DNA from: Tachypleus tridentatus
Taxonomy: Eukaryota > Arthropoda > Merostomata > Xiphosura > Limulidae
DNA length: 64,000 bases
Assembly (NCBI RefSeq): GCF_004210375.1
Contig: NC_134831.1
Coordinates: 42,628,035-42,692,034 of the forward strand
Direction: 5' to 3'
Of the stretch, positions 37,883-49,679 are shown piece by piece. The notes beneath the pieces are model-generated. The model saw only the letters and a program-made list of their open reading frames with translations, ran no database searches and was not told the origin of the DNA. The position numbers and the translations under genes are program-made. Within the stretch, counting starts at the first letter, position 1. Every line of letters starts with the position of its first letter.

Positions 37883-38737
37883 TACTTTTAGTGTTTATTT
37901 CATCATCACTATTATCTGCACATTCATCAACTGGCATGTTTAGATTACACGCTTCAATCTTGGTTTTGCTGGGAATCTGTTTATTACTGGTAGAGAGAGA
38001 AAGGTTTTGAGTAGAAGACTCAACATTTTTGGACATGCAGGAACTGTCGAACTTTAACGCATCAGTCTTTGGAAAGGATATACTTCCAACCTTAGAATAT
38101 ACTCTTGCACTTTCAGCAGACTTGGAAGAAAAACAAACATTTCTCTGGTGAGAAGGCATCACAGAATCCACTGAAAGAGTTACAGGTCTGGTGTCATATT
38201 TGGCAAGAGACAAATGTTGAGTATCTTTTGCTGGCTTTGTCTGAAATGTATTATTTGATGAATTGCATTTTAATACATTTTGATCTTCAATTGAATGAGG
38301 CCAGTGATCAAATTCCAAAGCATCAAATACATATTCATCTTTGGCATTCAGTTCTGCTAAAGTAGGCCCTTGGATAAGATCATCCTTTTCCACTTGGAAC
38401 ACATCATCCATTCTAAGATTATCCAATTCAACTGGGGCATCCCATGGGGATAATGAACACTGGGAATCAAAGACTGTTTTCTCATGAAATTCAAGCCCAT
38501 CAGATTCTTGGAGACTTGTGATATTACATTCACCTTCTACATTTATTCCCCACAAATCAGGAGACTTTAAGAGATCTGTCTCATTACTTCTACATCCCAC
38601 CTTAAAACAATCAACAGAGAAAACTGGAAAACTATTATAGCTGTCTTTGTTTAATAAACCCTGATCAATCTGAAATATTTCTTCATTGGGTGTCTGTTCA
38701 ACAGACATCTTTCTCAACAGATTCCCAACAGAATTCA
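37883..38737 (-). CDS. CREBRF: CREBRF-like bZIP gene, large N-terminal exon
   Basis: An 855-bp exon on the minus strand with acceptor ATCATTAG to 38738 and donor AGTA|GTAAGT at 37883/37882. It enters in phase 1 (two bases TG) and leaves in phase 1, joining the 25.4-kb exon as T-K-S-N-F-L-E-S. The 284 codons are acidic and Ser/Asp-rich. Two blocks resemble vertebrate CREBRF: SPDLWGINVEGE (compare CDIWGTKEVD) and DDLIQGPTLAELNAKDE (compare EVISKTPTLAQLNSED). An in-frame Met lies at 38707-38705 (MSVEQTPNEE), and the split first codon could also be ATG. There is therefore at least one more upstream exon, which may or may not be coding. Low complexity and disorder are expected for this activation-type region. 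Confidence 0.85.
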
Positions 38738-39635
38738 CTAATGATTAAACAAATAAAATGAGATTATCAAAATACTTCTTGTTACACAGCTCTGTATCTA
38801 TACACAAAAAGAAAGAAACAGAAGAAAATTAAGCAATGAATTCAGCTTTCTCTATTAATATTTAACAATAGAAACCTTATGGTCACTAAAATATGAAATT
38901 ATAAATCAATTTATTGCAATAATTCCTGTTACATTAATTTGTTATTAAATTTCAGTTCTTGAATATTCTGTAAAAATATTGACTATTTCCAGTGTTTTAA
39001 AACCTAAACCTAAATATGTTACATGTCTCTCTTCTCATTTGAAGTACTTACTATTTACTAGTAACAACTTTAGCAGCAATGCATCAAACTCTGTATATAC
39101 TGTATAATTAATATATTTGATAACTATGTAAGAAAGGAAAAGTACACAAAAACCAATTTTTATTCAGTTTTTCTAAACTTTAATGTTCATTTTCTAATAA
39201 TATGCAGTTTTGAAGAGAGCTGTTAAAATCTGTTTGTAGAGTTTCCTTGTTAAAAAGAATGTTGTAGTTTTAATAGCATATGTATAACATTTGTCCTACA
39301 AGGCTGTCTTTGTACACACACTCCTATAGTAAATTGAAAATATAAATTATAAACCCACCATTTTTATTCAGAAATTAACTAATGCTCCCCTTAAATACCA
39401 CAATGTGAGCCTTCACTACTACTAATGACAATTCTTTCTGAAGCTAATCATCCCACTGGAAAAATTAAAAGTCTTAATTGGAGTTTACACAACCTTTTTT
39501 TCATATCTTAATCTTGTATTCTTTCACCCTATTATATTTTAAGTATAGACTAGCACAAACCAATCACAGCCTTTTATCCTAATAATTCCCTATATAATCT
39601 GGTATACTTCAATAAGGTTATCCTTATATTTATAA

Positions 39636-39680
39636 AAATATATTTCTCTACAAGTGGGTTTTCTCGACATCACTGATAAT
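39636..39680 (+). repeat. Solo Penelope-like terminal fragment
   Basis: Contains 'tttctctacaagtgggtttt' and 'cgacatcactg', the same tail as at 13400-13447 (minus) and 59320-59370 (plus). Confidence 0.65.
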
Positions 39681-39737
39681 TATTTCACCAAGGTTACCTT
39701 TACCCTTCCTTTTTCTAAAGACTGGTTGTTTATTTGG

Positions 39738-39850
39738 AAGCAAGACAAAATTACACATTGGGTTATCTGCATTTTGCTTGCCAGGGGTATCAAAACCTTG
39801 TTTCTAATGCTGTAAGTCTGCACACATACTATTGTGTCAATGGGAGGTGG
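39738..39850 (+). repeat. Short tRNA-derived SINE fragment
   Basis: Diverged copy with 'acattgggttatctgcattt', 'ggggtatcaaaacc' and 'ctgtaagtctgcacacatac', aligned in order with 24882-24995. Confidence 0.6.
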
Positions 39851-40560
39851 GGATCTCAAAAGAAATTAGAAAATTACCCTAAGCCAATAAGTTAACACTA
39901 AAACATCTTTTCCAAACTCCTTCCAATAAATTAATATCCATTTTTTTTAATGTAAGAAGACTCAAACTATATTCTCAGTGGTGCCAACTTATTGATTTGT
40001 GTAGACATAACTCTTTTCTTCTAGTAACACAGCATTATTCCTATTCCAATGACATATAATTATAACTAAAAGTCATTTTATACAATGTTTTTAAACTTTA
40101 ATCCATCTTTAGTCTTTTTCTTTCTGGGATGATTCTCTATTTCTTGGATGAGCAAATCATGCTCACCTGGCCAAAGGAAAAGTGATTTATATTTTGTTTT
40201 CCAGCCATAAAAACAAACTTAGAATGTGGTATTAAAATTACAGATTCCAATTAATCCAAGTCATTTTGTAGTACCTCTACATCTGTAACACAGCTAAACA
40301 TTTCATAGAGTTTAATATCATTAGCAAAATTTACCAATTCAATAATTATGACCTCATTAATATCATTCATCAAAAAAGACCTAAGCACTGACCATTAAGT
40401 TACACAATTCCACCAACAACATTTTTTTTTTTTTTAACCTAGCCAACATACAATTCAACAAACTATTCTTTCCATAATCTACAATGATATGATTTTCTAT
40501 GCAAGCTTTCTGTGTGGCACCTTACTTCTCCTGGTTCCACCTTCAAAAAATAATATGTTG

Positions 40561-40806
40561 GAAATCTTCCTGACCATGAACTTTCTATGGTAAATATCAG
40601 AAATGATCTGGTATATGTTAGCACTATAGATAGAGGAAAGGTAAATAAACTGGTAAAGTTTGCTGATCACTGGCACAACAATTGAAATCTTCCTGACCAT
40701 GAGCTTTCTATGGTAAATATCAGAAATGATCTGGTATATGTTAGCACTATAGATGGAGGAAAGGTAAATAAACTGGTAAAGTTTGCTGATCACTGGCACA
40801 ACCATT
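40561..40806. repeat. 123-bp direct tandem duplication
   Basis: Units start at 40561 and 40684 with 'gaaatcttcctgaccatga' and end in 'gatcactggcacaac'. By eye they differ at only a few positions, implying a recent duplication. Confidence 0.85.
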
Positions 40807-43117
40807 ATTTTACATTTTTATTGCATATAAAAGCTGAAAATTTATATGTGATCAATATAGTTTGATTCTGGAAAAGACAGAACCCTTTGGGTTCCCCCCC
40901 TTAGTTATGCCTCTGTTGCTGATGTTACTAAAATTTGGGGTGCAGCTGGCTTCAAGGATGCTGCTGTTGTTTTACAAATAGTTTTAGATCAACTGGCCAA
41001 ATTAACATATGGTATTTAGTTATGCTAGAGCAATGTAATATATGCAAGCTATCTTAAAACTAACTTAGCTCCCTGATGGAAATAAACTTAGTGTAAAAAA
41101 ATGATCCTGATACTTTATTCCAACATCATTTTCCACTTTTATGGATTTCATGAACAGAGAATTTTTTTCTACTCTCAAATAAACTTGTTTTGTAGCCATG
41201 ATGTAAATGGTTTTCTTAATATATTAACTTATAATTTCAAAAAGCTTCTTATAATGTGCTAAAAAACAAAAATCACAATGGCTGGGTTGGAGACCTGTTA
41301 ATTAAACACAAATCACTGACATGAAGTTAATAATAAACTGAACACATTTGTGTTTTATGAGAAACAAGATGGTCATGTTTGAAGAAACTCTACAATAAAA
41401 ATGAAGTTAGGTCTAACTTGATATAGTAGTTGGAAGCATTGCAGATACCTAGTGTTATAATACAGAATATTTCTATAATTTGCTCCTGCTAGTAATTTAT
41501 AAGATAATAAGGCATTTTATATTTCTTACTAACATAAAAATGGAAACCAACCTGCAAACTATCACCAAATTTACAAAAGCATGTATTATAAAACAAGATA
41601 TTAATGCTTCTAACTGCTCCTCTGTTGTCTTACAAGTTATGCCTGTATCATTTTTTTTAGTATAGTTTCTTTAAATGTCACAATCTCATCTGTCACAAAA
41701 CAGAAATGGTGTTCTATATTTCAAATTTATGACTAGCTGCATTCTCACAAATCATTTTGTGGCACATCTTGTAGTGCAATACTGGTTGTTTCTAACTGTT
41801 AAATGTTATTTCAAGATGTCCATCACGTGAAAATGTGATAGCTATGTGATATTTAATATTGTGGTTTTAATTAACGTTTAAGTGTTTCACACTTCTTTTT
41901 TCATTGTAATAGCATAGTCAACTCAGTTAAGTTTATAATTGTATTGAGGACATGTTTGTTAAATTTACCTCAGTATTGCTTGCAATGTTGCAGGAAATTC
42001 TTTGGAATGGGCCATAATCTGAATAAAGCATCTACTGGGCTGATATATTTATCAGACTTGTAGTAGTACAATAGCAGTAATACTAGTAACAGTAGAGATA
42101 AGGATAGAGTAATTAAACTCAAAAACATTTAAAATTATAAGCTTACATCTTTTCTACCTTTGAACCAGGGGCATATCCTTGATGCACAAAAAAATGTCTT
42201 TTAAAAAATTGAGTCGTTTCATTAATAAAAAAGTAAATAAAAATAACTATACATATGATGAGTCAACAATACACAAACACCGAGTGTTGGCTTGTAGAAC
42301 ACGCTAGTAAATTATCTATAATTGAACAAATATTAAAATAGTCAACACTACCCTCCATATTTTAAGCGCGGAATTTATTTTCTTTTGAAAACTAAAACGT
42401 TCTCACATAACCCCAGTAAGGTCCCAACATGTTATTCAACTATTACTACTAGTATACGTTTAAAAATACTGCTAATACTATTCAATATTCTATTAAGGAT
42501 ATATATCTAACTACTTAAGGCTAGGCGTGAGTTGTCATTATCATGGACATGATATGCTTGAAAACCTAGTAATACATGTATAAAGACTAACTAAAATTTG
42601 ATGTAACTTTTAAAAAGTGCAAATGATATTTTCTATACAACATCTGAAGTTTCAGTATATAAATAACGTAAAATTTATATCATTCTGGTAACACAGTGAA
42701 GTTATCATGAGAATGCACCAACTTGAAACTAAGATTCAACCTTCTCACGATCTCTAATCCTTACCACATAAAATTGCTCATATACCTCTTGCGTCACGTA
42801 TTTTGGCACCAATTAAAACAACTATAATCAGATAAGCATTTGTGGTATACCCAAGATAAAAGTTTAATTTAGGTTAATTAATGAACAATTTTTACTAAAA
42901 ACGCAGTTTTTCATCACAATAAGCTATCAAAGCACAAAAAGCGTAATTCGTGTACTTAAACTTCTGGTGTCTGAAGTTAGTGAAAATTATAACAAGTATT
43001 ATAAAAATTTTGTCTCTGATGCAAAATAGGCAAATCTGATATTCTATAACGATATTAAAAACTAAATTTAAATGTTCTCCCTCTTCTCACAAATAAAAGT
43101 ATTTAATCAAAAATACT
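40807..43117. other. No gene recognised
   Basis: AT-rich to 42.1 kb, then somewhat richer in CG and lower in simple repeats (42.2-43.1 kb). The latter could hold a promoter or first exon of a neighbouring gene, but I found nothing to prove it. Confidence 0.35.
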
Positions 43118-43455
43118 TTAGGTGTGAAAAAAAGGTGCAGCCAAAAATGGATTAAATGTGGGATTTAAAGGAATGAAATCAAAATTTGCGGCCAAACTGG
43201 TAACTACACTTGTAGTATTTGTAATAATTTTCCAACAAACGTATCAGTTAGCTAGACAGCGTTTTTGTTCAATTTAGGGTATGATGATACGTAAAATAAT
43301 ATAGGCGGCCTAGCTAACTACTGAATGAATATTTGCTGTGAAATTTTTATGATTGCTGTAAGCGTAGCTACCAGTTTGGCCGCCAATTTTAATTTCATTC
43401 CTTTAAGTCACACATTCAATTCTTTTTTGGCTGCACCTTTTTCCACATCTAACAT
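43118..43455. repeat. Foldback MITE with ~85-bp inverted arms
   Basis: The left arm (43118-43204) with 'ggtgcagccaaaaat', 'ttaaaggaatgaaat' and 'gcggccaaactggta' is the imperfect reverse complement of the right arm (about 43370-43455). Roughly 160 bp of unrelated sequence lie between. No coding capacity; the autonomous partner is unknown. Confidence 0.8.
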
Positions 43456-43925
43456 ATTTGTGATTAGATATCATGACCTTTTGTCATTACACTCCAACAA
43501 ACAACAGCAAGTAAGAAAGTGATAATCGATAGTAGCCTATATTAAAACAATGTTAATACCTTCCTTTGGAGTAGTGGTTTCCAACCAGCGGTGCGAGATA
43601 GTGTTCCAGGGGGTGCGAGATAACATTTCAGTTTTTTTTTTTGGTTTATATTAAGGGTACTGTCCTATATATTTAAAAATTACGTTCGATTTTTATTTCT
43701 TATTTTTCTTGTTACAGATGTAGCTTTTTACCTTGTTACGATAAAATATCGTTTCTACCGTCACCGGTGCAGATCGAAATCTTATTGTACAACTGTAAAC
43801 AAACAACACACGAAACGTAAACGTGACCTAAATACTCGGCACAACTAATTAGGTTACGTTCGTAAACGCCGTCTTAAAGTGTCTATTATTTATTTATGTT
43901 ATGTATTCACGTGATCGTGACTCGA

Positions 43926-43948
43926 GAAACTTCCAGAAGTATCCAGAA
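43926..43948. promoter_or_regulatory. Heat-shock element array, five 5-bp units
   Basis: Reads GAA-ac-TTC-ca-GAA-gt-ATC-ca-GAA: five alternating units, with a single mismatch (ATC for TTC). This fits the HSF trimer site nGAAn/nTTCn. It lies about 60 bp upstream of a TATA box inside the hAT element. Confidence 0.65.
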
Positions 43949-43980
43949 TTAATCGATGACATCATGTGACGTATATTTGA

Positions 43981-43998
43981 GAATGTTCTAGAAAGTTT
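43981..43998. promoter_or_regulatory. Second heat-shock element
   Basis: Reads GAA-tg-TTC-ta-GAA-ag-TTT, three perfect units plus one near match, ending 7 bp before the TATA box. Confidence 0.65.
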
Positions 43999-44005
43999 CA
44001 CAGAG

Positions 44006-44013
44006 TATATAAA
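44006..44013 (+). promoter_or_regulatory. TATA box of the hAT element
   Basis: TATATAAA, 65 bp upstream of the likely start ATG at 44078, a usual distance for a short 5' leader. Confidence 0.6.
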
Positions 44014-44077
44014 CCCATGCGTGATGCTATGGTCGTCAGAGCATTGTGGATTCTGTGTTCGTGCAAAAAACTTCATT

Positions 44078-45805
44078 ATGTCAAGGAAAAGAAAATGGAA
44101 TAATGATTATGTGAAGTTTGGTTTCACTTGCATCGGATCAACTGAGAATCTGCAAAAACTCCAGTGCATGCTTTATGACGCTGTCCTTTCAAATGCAAAC
44201 TTAACCCATCTAAGCTGCAGAAACACTTCAACAATTGGCATGGTGGAGCAGCTGTTGCAGGCCATGATGTTGAATCGTTGAAAGATAGAAGGGCCCGCTT
44301 TAATTCTCGAGCAACCCTTCCAAAATTAGGTTTTATATCTGCTGACAAGCCACTGCTGATGGCTTCATACCACGTGGCGTATAAAGTGGCCAAATCAAAG
44401 AAGCCCATACAATTGCAGAAGATGTGATAAAACAGTGTGCATTAGAAACGGCAACAATTGTTCTGGGAAAAAAAGCCTCAAACAAGCTTAAATTAGTGCC
44501 ATTATCACACAATGTTATTCAAAACCGAATTGGTGATTTGAGTTCGGACATTTTGGACCAAGTTATTGCAGATATCAGGGCTAGTCTCTTGAAAATCTCT
44601 CTCCAATTGGATGAAACAACTGATGTTGCAAATTGCAATCAACTCATCGCACAAGTGAGGTATATTCATGATGGTGCCATAATGGAAGATTTCCTGTTCT
44701 GTGAAGATCTGAAAACAACCACAAAAGGGAAAGGTGTCTTCCAGTGTGTGAACGACTTCTTTGCAAAATATGATTTAGATATCCAAATTATTGGTTCTGT
44801 GTGTGCCGACTGTGCCTCTGCTATGCTAGGAAATAAATCAGGATTTTTTGCACTGATGAAACAAGAGATTCCGTATTTGCAAGGTACTCACTGTTTTCTT
44901 CATTCACATGCTTTGGCATAAGAAAACATTGCCTCCAAAGTTGAAAAAGGTCATTGACACTCCTGTGAAGACCCATCAACTGGATTAGGGGCCGCGCTCT
45001 GAACCACCGCCTCTACAAGTCGCTTTGTGAAGATGTTGGAAGTGAGCATTCAGTTTTGCTTTTCCACAAAGAAGTCCGCTGGCTGTCACGTGGGAGAGCT
45101 TTAACGGGCTTCTTTGAACTGCGAGAAGAAGTCAAAACTTTTCTGAAGGAACGTGTCTATGATCTGCCCGGTGAAATAGAATCACCTGAATTCAACCAAA
45201 TGTTAGCCTATTTGAGTGATATTTTCACTCGTATGAATGACCTGAGTATCTCTTTAAGGGAAAAACATAAACATATTGAAATGCTACGAAAAGTTAAATG
45301 CTTTCAAAGAAAAGTTACATCTTTTAAAAGAGGGAATCTTTCAATTTTTCCATCACTCGAAGAATTGATAGGTGAGGATGAGTCCCTAATTCTATGTATG
45401 TGTGAAGAAATTGTGGATCATTTGGAAAAACTATCAAAGTCATTTGATGGATATTTTGAAGGAGAACTGGAAACTTCTGAAAAATGGGTTATGAATCCAT
45501 ACTTCTTCAATTTGGATAATATGCCAGATGATGAAGAACTGAAGGAAGATCTTATTGAATTGCGCACAAATCGAGTTCTTGAAATGCAATTTGAAAGCAA
45601 AACTTTGGAACAATATTGGTGTTCGGCAAACGTGTTTTCAAAACTTTGTGAAAAAGCACTAAATGTGCTCATTCCATTCGCGACGACATACTTATACGAG
45701 TTTGGATTTAATGCTCTTTTGTCAATCAAGACAAAATCTAGAAATAGCTTGGGTGCACAGGCAAACTTGCGGAATTGCTATCAGCAACAAAGTTCCACGC
45801 TTTGA
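44078..45805 (+). pseudogene. ZBED5/SCAND3-like hAT transposase, broken
   Basis: Starts MSRKRKWNNDYVKFGFTC with a degenerate BED finger. The frame is lost near 44160-44280, then the protein resumes at 44424-44921 with LQLDETTDVANCNQLI (first catalytic Asp), a VCADCASAMLGNKSGF block, and SHALA before a TAA at about 44920. The C-terminal part (45056-45805, 249 codons) has EVRWLSRGRALTGFFELREE, a long helical region and PFATTYLYEFGFNALLSIKT, the dimerisation end. Host genes ZBED5, SCAND3 and FAM200 derive from this type. Frameshifts and stops make it a dead copy, but the last 250 codons are intact. Confidence 0.85.
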
Positions 45806-46202
45806 AAAACTCGTAAGAAATAAACAGGAACAAAAGAGTCATTAAATTTAAATTGGTTTATGAACATTTGAACATTTAAAATTCAAAGAAATTTCATTTC
45901 ATGCATGGATGAAAATTTATTTTTTTGTAGGCCATGTAGGGTTTATGTAACTTTTAGTTTGTTGTAATATTTTTTCTTTTCCAAATATTTCGTTTTTGTT
46001 TATATATCATTGAAAACTAATTATAAAAATTTGTTTTGGCCACCTTCTCCTTTATTCTTAAATAAACAATTACTGTGAGGGGTGCGAGAACATATTAAAC
46101 GTTTTTAGAGGTGCGGGGCATAAAAAAGTTTGGGAACCACTGTCCTAGATACAAAAGGTAAAAAATCGCTAAACAATGTCTTCTGTTAGTTGTACGGTGT
46201 GT

Positions 46203-46474
46203 CTTGCAGTAGGTTGTCTTGGCATCAAAACATAGTAGCGTGTCTTGATCCACTCTTCAACAAATTTACACTTGCAGTAGGTTGTCTTGGCATCAAGACA
46301 TAGTAGCGTGTCTTGATCCACTCTTCAACAAATTTACACTTGCAGTAGGTTATCTTGGCATCAAGACATAGTAGCGTGTCTTGATCCACTCTTCAACAAA
46401 TTTACACTTGCAGTAGGTTGTCTTGGCATCAAGACATAGTAGCGTGTCTTGATCCACTCTTCAAGAAATTTACA
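46203..46474. repeat. 4 x 68-bp tandem array with internal hairpin
   Basis: Four units start with 'cttgcagtagg' at 46203, 46271, 46339 and 46407, exactly 68 bp apart. Each carries 'atcaagaca', 8 bases 'tagtagcg', then 'tgtcttgat', a perfect 9-bp inverted repeat (one base changed in unit 1). Units differ at only a few positions. It starts about 60 bp after the hAT element. Confidence 0.9.
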
Positions 46475-47088
46475 CTTGTACATACAAATAAAAAAATGCT
46501 ACAATCCTTGAACTCTTCTGTTTTGGAATGGGTGATGGGAGGACCAACAAAAAATTTTCTAGACGGACTACAAAATCAGATCCAATTTACTTAAAAATAA
46601 TATCAAACTTCCACTTTTTCTTCACATGTGTAACCACAAGGGAATCCTCAATAACCGCTGCTCTGATTAGTATTCGTATGTGTCTTTACTTAAAATGTTA
46701 TTGCATCAACGCAAAAATGCCTGAACTCTAAACGTGTCTGATCGTTTCTAAACATTTTCACATCGTTATTTGCTCTATAATGTAGAAAGAGTTATTTTTC
46801 CATGGATTTAATTTTTTGTAAGTAAGAAAATTGCTAAATCAGCATAAAAATGCCCAGAGCGCTAAAAGGAATTTATTCGTCTCCTAACTTATTTCACATC
46901 ATAATCCAATCTGTACTGTACAAATATCAAAAACAGTTATTCGTCTTTGCCTTTCAATTTTTCAATTAGTAAAAATGTTTCCAGACCAACACAAAATGTG
47001 TCTGTTTGTCTTCAAACCCACCTCACGTCATTACTCATTCCCTAATATACACCTATAAAGAAGAATTATTTGAGCTATGAATTTGGTT
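46475..47088. other. No gene recognised
   Basis: Loosely repeated wording ('tatttcacatc.tta', 'gtttccagaccaa.acaaaa', 'cgtctc/gtttcc') recurs at about 46740-47040 and again at 47380-47520. This suggests a diverged tandem or dispersed repeat with a unit of roughly 120-200 bp. Confidence 0.4.
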
Positions 47089-47300
47089 TGATTTGAAATT
47101 TCGTGCAAAACTACGCAAGGGCTAGCTGCACTTCCTGTTCTTAATTTAGCAGTGAAAGACTAGAGGGAAGGCAGCTAGTCATCACCAATCACCGCTAACC
47201 TTCGGGAAACTCTTTTTACGAACAAATAGTGGGATTTACCGTAACTTTATAATACCCCAACGGCTAAAAAGACGAAAATATATGGTGGGATGGAAAAGTC
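47089..47300 (-). repeat. tRNA-derived SINE, reverse orientation, diverged
   Basis: Contains the reverse complement of the SINE body seen at 54847 and 55899: 'gaaatttcgtgcaaaactac', 'ttagcagtgaaagactagag', 'gaaggcagctagtcatcacc' and 'aatagtgggatt'. The tRNA-like head is not preserved. Confidence 0.75.
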
Positions 47301-47530
47301 GAGCTCCTTAATAACTTACTTAATCATGCCAGGACTGAACTATGGCTTTTTAGCTGTTTCTTTTTTTTTAATAATAAAAAATGTTTCCAGACCAATACAA
47401 AACTGTTAGGACCGGGCACTAAAACGTGTATAGTCGTTTCCTAGCCTATTTCACATCATTATCGGTTCTCTAGTGTACACTTATCAAAAGCAGGTATTCC
47501 TCTACGGCTTTTTAATTTTTTTATTATTTA

Positions 47531-47926
47531 TTAGTGGCTCGAATGGGTTTGCCTTTGTTTACAAAGTAGTTCAATATTTGAAGTTATGGTTGTTACTTGT
47601 AAGCGCAAATCATCTTCAGTATTTCGACTGTTTCTAAACTTGGTCTTTGTAGCTGTATACATTGAAAACGTTTGCTCACAAAGATATGCTGTTGAAAAAC
47701 GTATCAAAATTTTCAAAGCTCTGTTATTTGTTTCAGGGTGTTCCAAGGCCATTCGAATCCAAAATTGTGTAATTTTTTCCTGCTGAAATTTTGTTTTTAA
47801 GGTGTAATTGGTTGAAATTTCTATAAGCTGTTCTTTCTCTTTCAAAGGCAAATCGTTGGTATTTTCAGAGTCAACAAAGGGATTTTGAATCCACAGTAAA
47901 AAAAAGAGGAGAGAAGTACTCCTCAA
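47531..47926 (-). pseudogene. ZBED/SCAND3-like hAT transposase C-terminal fragment
   Basis: An open minus-strand stretch of 131 codons with WIQNPFVDS, QLIEISTNYTLKTKF, ALKILIRFSTAYLCEQTFSM and TATKTKFRNS, then a C-terminal CKQRQTHSSH. This is the conserved hAT dimerisation end of SCAND3/ZBED-type proteins. It is a different, more diverged copy than the one at 44-45.8 kb. No other part of the transposase is found nearby, so it is a fragment despite having no stop. Confidence 0.75.
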
Positions 47927-49679
47927 TAATTATACACAAATCAGATATGTGCTGCAAGACTGAAATATTTGAATCTTCACTTAAGGAAATTTCATTCACA
48001 AGTAAAAAAAAAACACTGAGAATTTCGAAGCAATTTTCGTCTTAATGCTGTAGTGATAAAGTTATTATAAACACTGACTATATTGTTTAACACATATTTT
48101 ATGATAAGTAAAATAGTACTAAGTTATAGTTTTTAAGAGTGTGATTAAAATGTTCAACTATAGGTGCTTTGTTTCATTATGCATAGTAAAGAAATGAGTG
48201 TCTTGTTCTTTGAGATAACTTTGAAATATTCAGCATGGGTTTAAAGTTTACAAGGTTTTCAACCTTGTTTTAAGATGCCTTGAAGGCTATTATGAGTGTC
48301 ACTTCTTTCTTATCTTTGAATGAAACAGCCCATACATATTTAGGAAACACATCAGTACACGTCCGTAAATACTTAAACTGATTTTTATAATAACTTAAAA
48401 TATCTAAATCTAGTAAATCAGCCTGCCAATATTAATCAATACACGAAATATCACTCTTTCTTGAAAATCTATATCTTACAGGTTTGTGTAAAGTATATTT
48501 AATTTGGTGTCTTAAACAGTCCTTGACATGATTTAGACTTAATGGTATACTTAATGCTTTCCCTAACTTATACACCACTGTGGCTTGTAGGATGTGAACT
48601 GTTATAATAGAAATATTTTAGAGTTTATCCGTACTATTTGCTATATCTGACTAATTTGAACTAACTTTTCTGTAGCAGTAGTTATAATTTGTTCTTTACA
48701 GTAGGCAATATTAAACTTTAGACGACTGATAATATTAACAGGATTCAGTATTTAACAACAGCCCATAATAACAATCAAGAAACAAGTGATTATATACTAC
48801 ACCATTGGTTTATAAAAAATGAACCTATTTAGGTATGATGGGTTCCAGTCTTTCAATAGTGCAATCTTCATACATGACCACTGTTTACATTTTCAGCAAC
48901 TTGTGCAATATTCATATACGATAATATTTCTGCAAATCTTTTTCGGCTAGTAGGATTAAAATTCCTGTTTCTTCAGTAATATTAGATCAGATCGATTACG
49001 TTACTGTTTAGGAGATATCATTTATTAATTACTATTTTTCCTCAATCATTCCATTTATATTTCTACTTGAACACATTAAGTTTAATAGTATTTCAACTTT
49101 CTTTCTATAGTTTAAAATTATGCTGTCGATGATATCCAAACTATCACGAGACGTCGATTACGTTTTAATTTCTATTGGTTCTATGGATTGCGAATAAAAG
49201 ATCTGCTTGTTATCACAAAAAAAGGATCACTACCAAAGTGAGCTCTTTTTAACTGTTGTTATTTATCTACAAGAAATGTTAAAGGAAAGATATACAATTC
49301 AGATCCGTTTATTCAACATGGTAGTATAAAATCATGCGAGTATATAACACTGACATAAAAAATTATATATATACACCAAACAATAACAAATATAAACTCT
49401 GATGTACATACAAGGCTGTTCAGTTCAAGAGTTATTATTCAGTTTATTTAGCAATTTAATATTGAATGATTATTTAGTTCTCATGATAAAATTTAATTAT
49501 TTTAAAATAAATAATTATGACAACTTTTCTACTTATCTCTGTTGCAGTTGTATGGTGCGTATGTAGTTTAAATGTTGTACAAGACTTTTGTAATATTGTT
49601 GACGTAACCTTAGACGAATATTTTAAGTTTTTCTTGTTACATTTAATACTGTTCTTACTATAAAGCTAGATATTTCTAG
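47927..49679. other. AT-rich, no gene recognised
   Basis: No exon-like frame and no transposon ends identified. The A/T content is high throughout. Confidence 0.4.

Larger units (their letters stand above)
38738..40560. other. Upstream intron or 5' region, fragments of repeats
   Basis: No exon recognised. It contains a Penelope-like terminal fragment (39636-39680) and a short SINE (39738-39850). A stretch at 40150-40420 reads like part of an old non-LTR element, but I could not assign it. Confidence 0.4.
43572..46142 (+). mobile_element. ZBED5-type hAT transposon
   Basis: Ends 'tagtggtttccaaccagcgg' (left) and the complement of 'cagtggttcccaaac' (right, ending 46142) are hAT terminal repeats of the Charlie/Buster kind. 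Subterminal 'ggtgcgag' words are repeated on both sides. The interior encodes a BED-type finger and an hAT transposase. No clear 8-bp duplication was seen, so the borders may have mutated. The non-coding 5' part carries promoter-like motifs. Confidence 0.8.

Noticed and set aside
37869..38738. A single-exon gene starting at GTG and ending at 37869
   Set aside because: The GTG coincides with an acceptor AG and the last codons run past a GTAAGT donor. It is an internal exon.
46203..46474. CRISPR-like repeat array
   Set aside because: The units are directly adjacent 68-bp tandem repeats without unique spacers, in a eukaryotic context.
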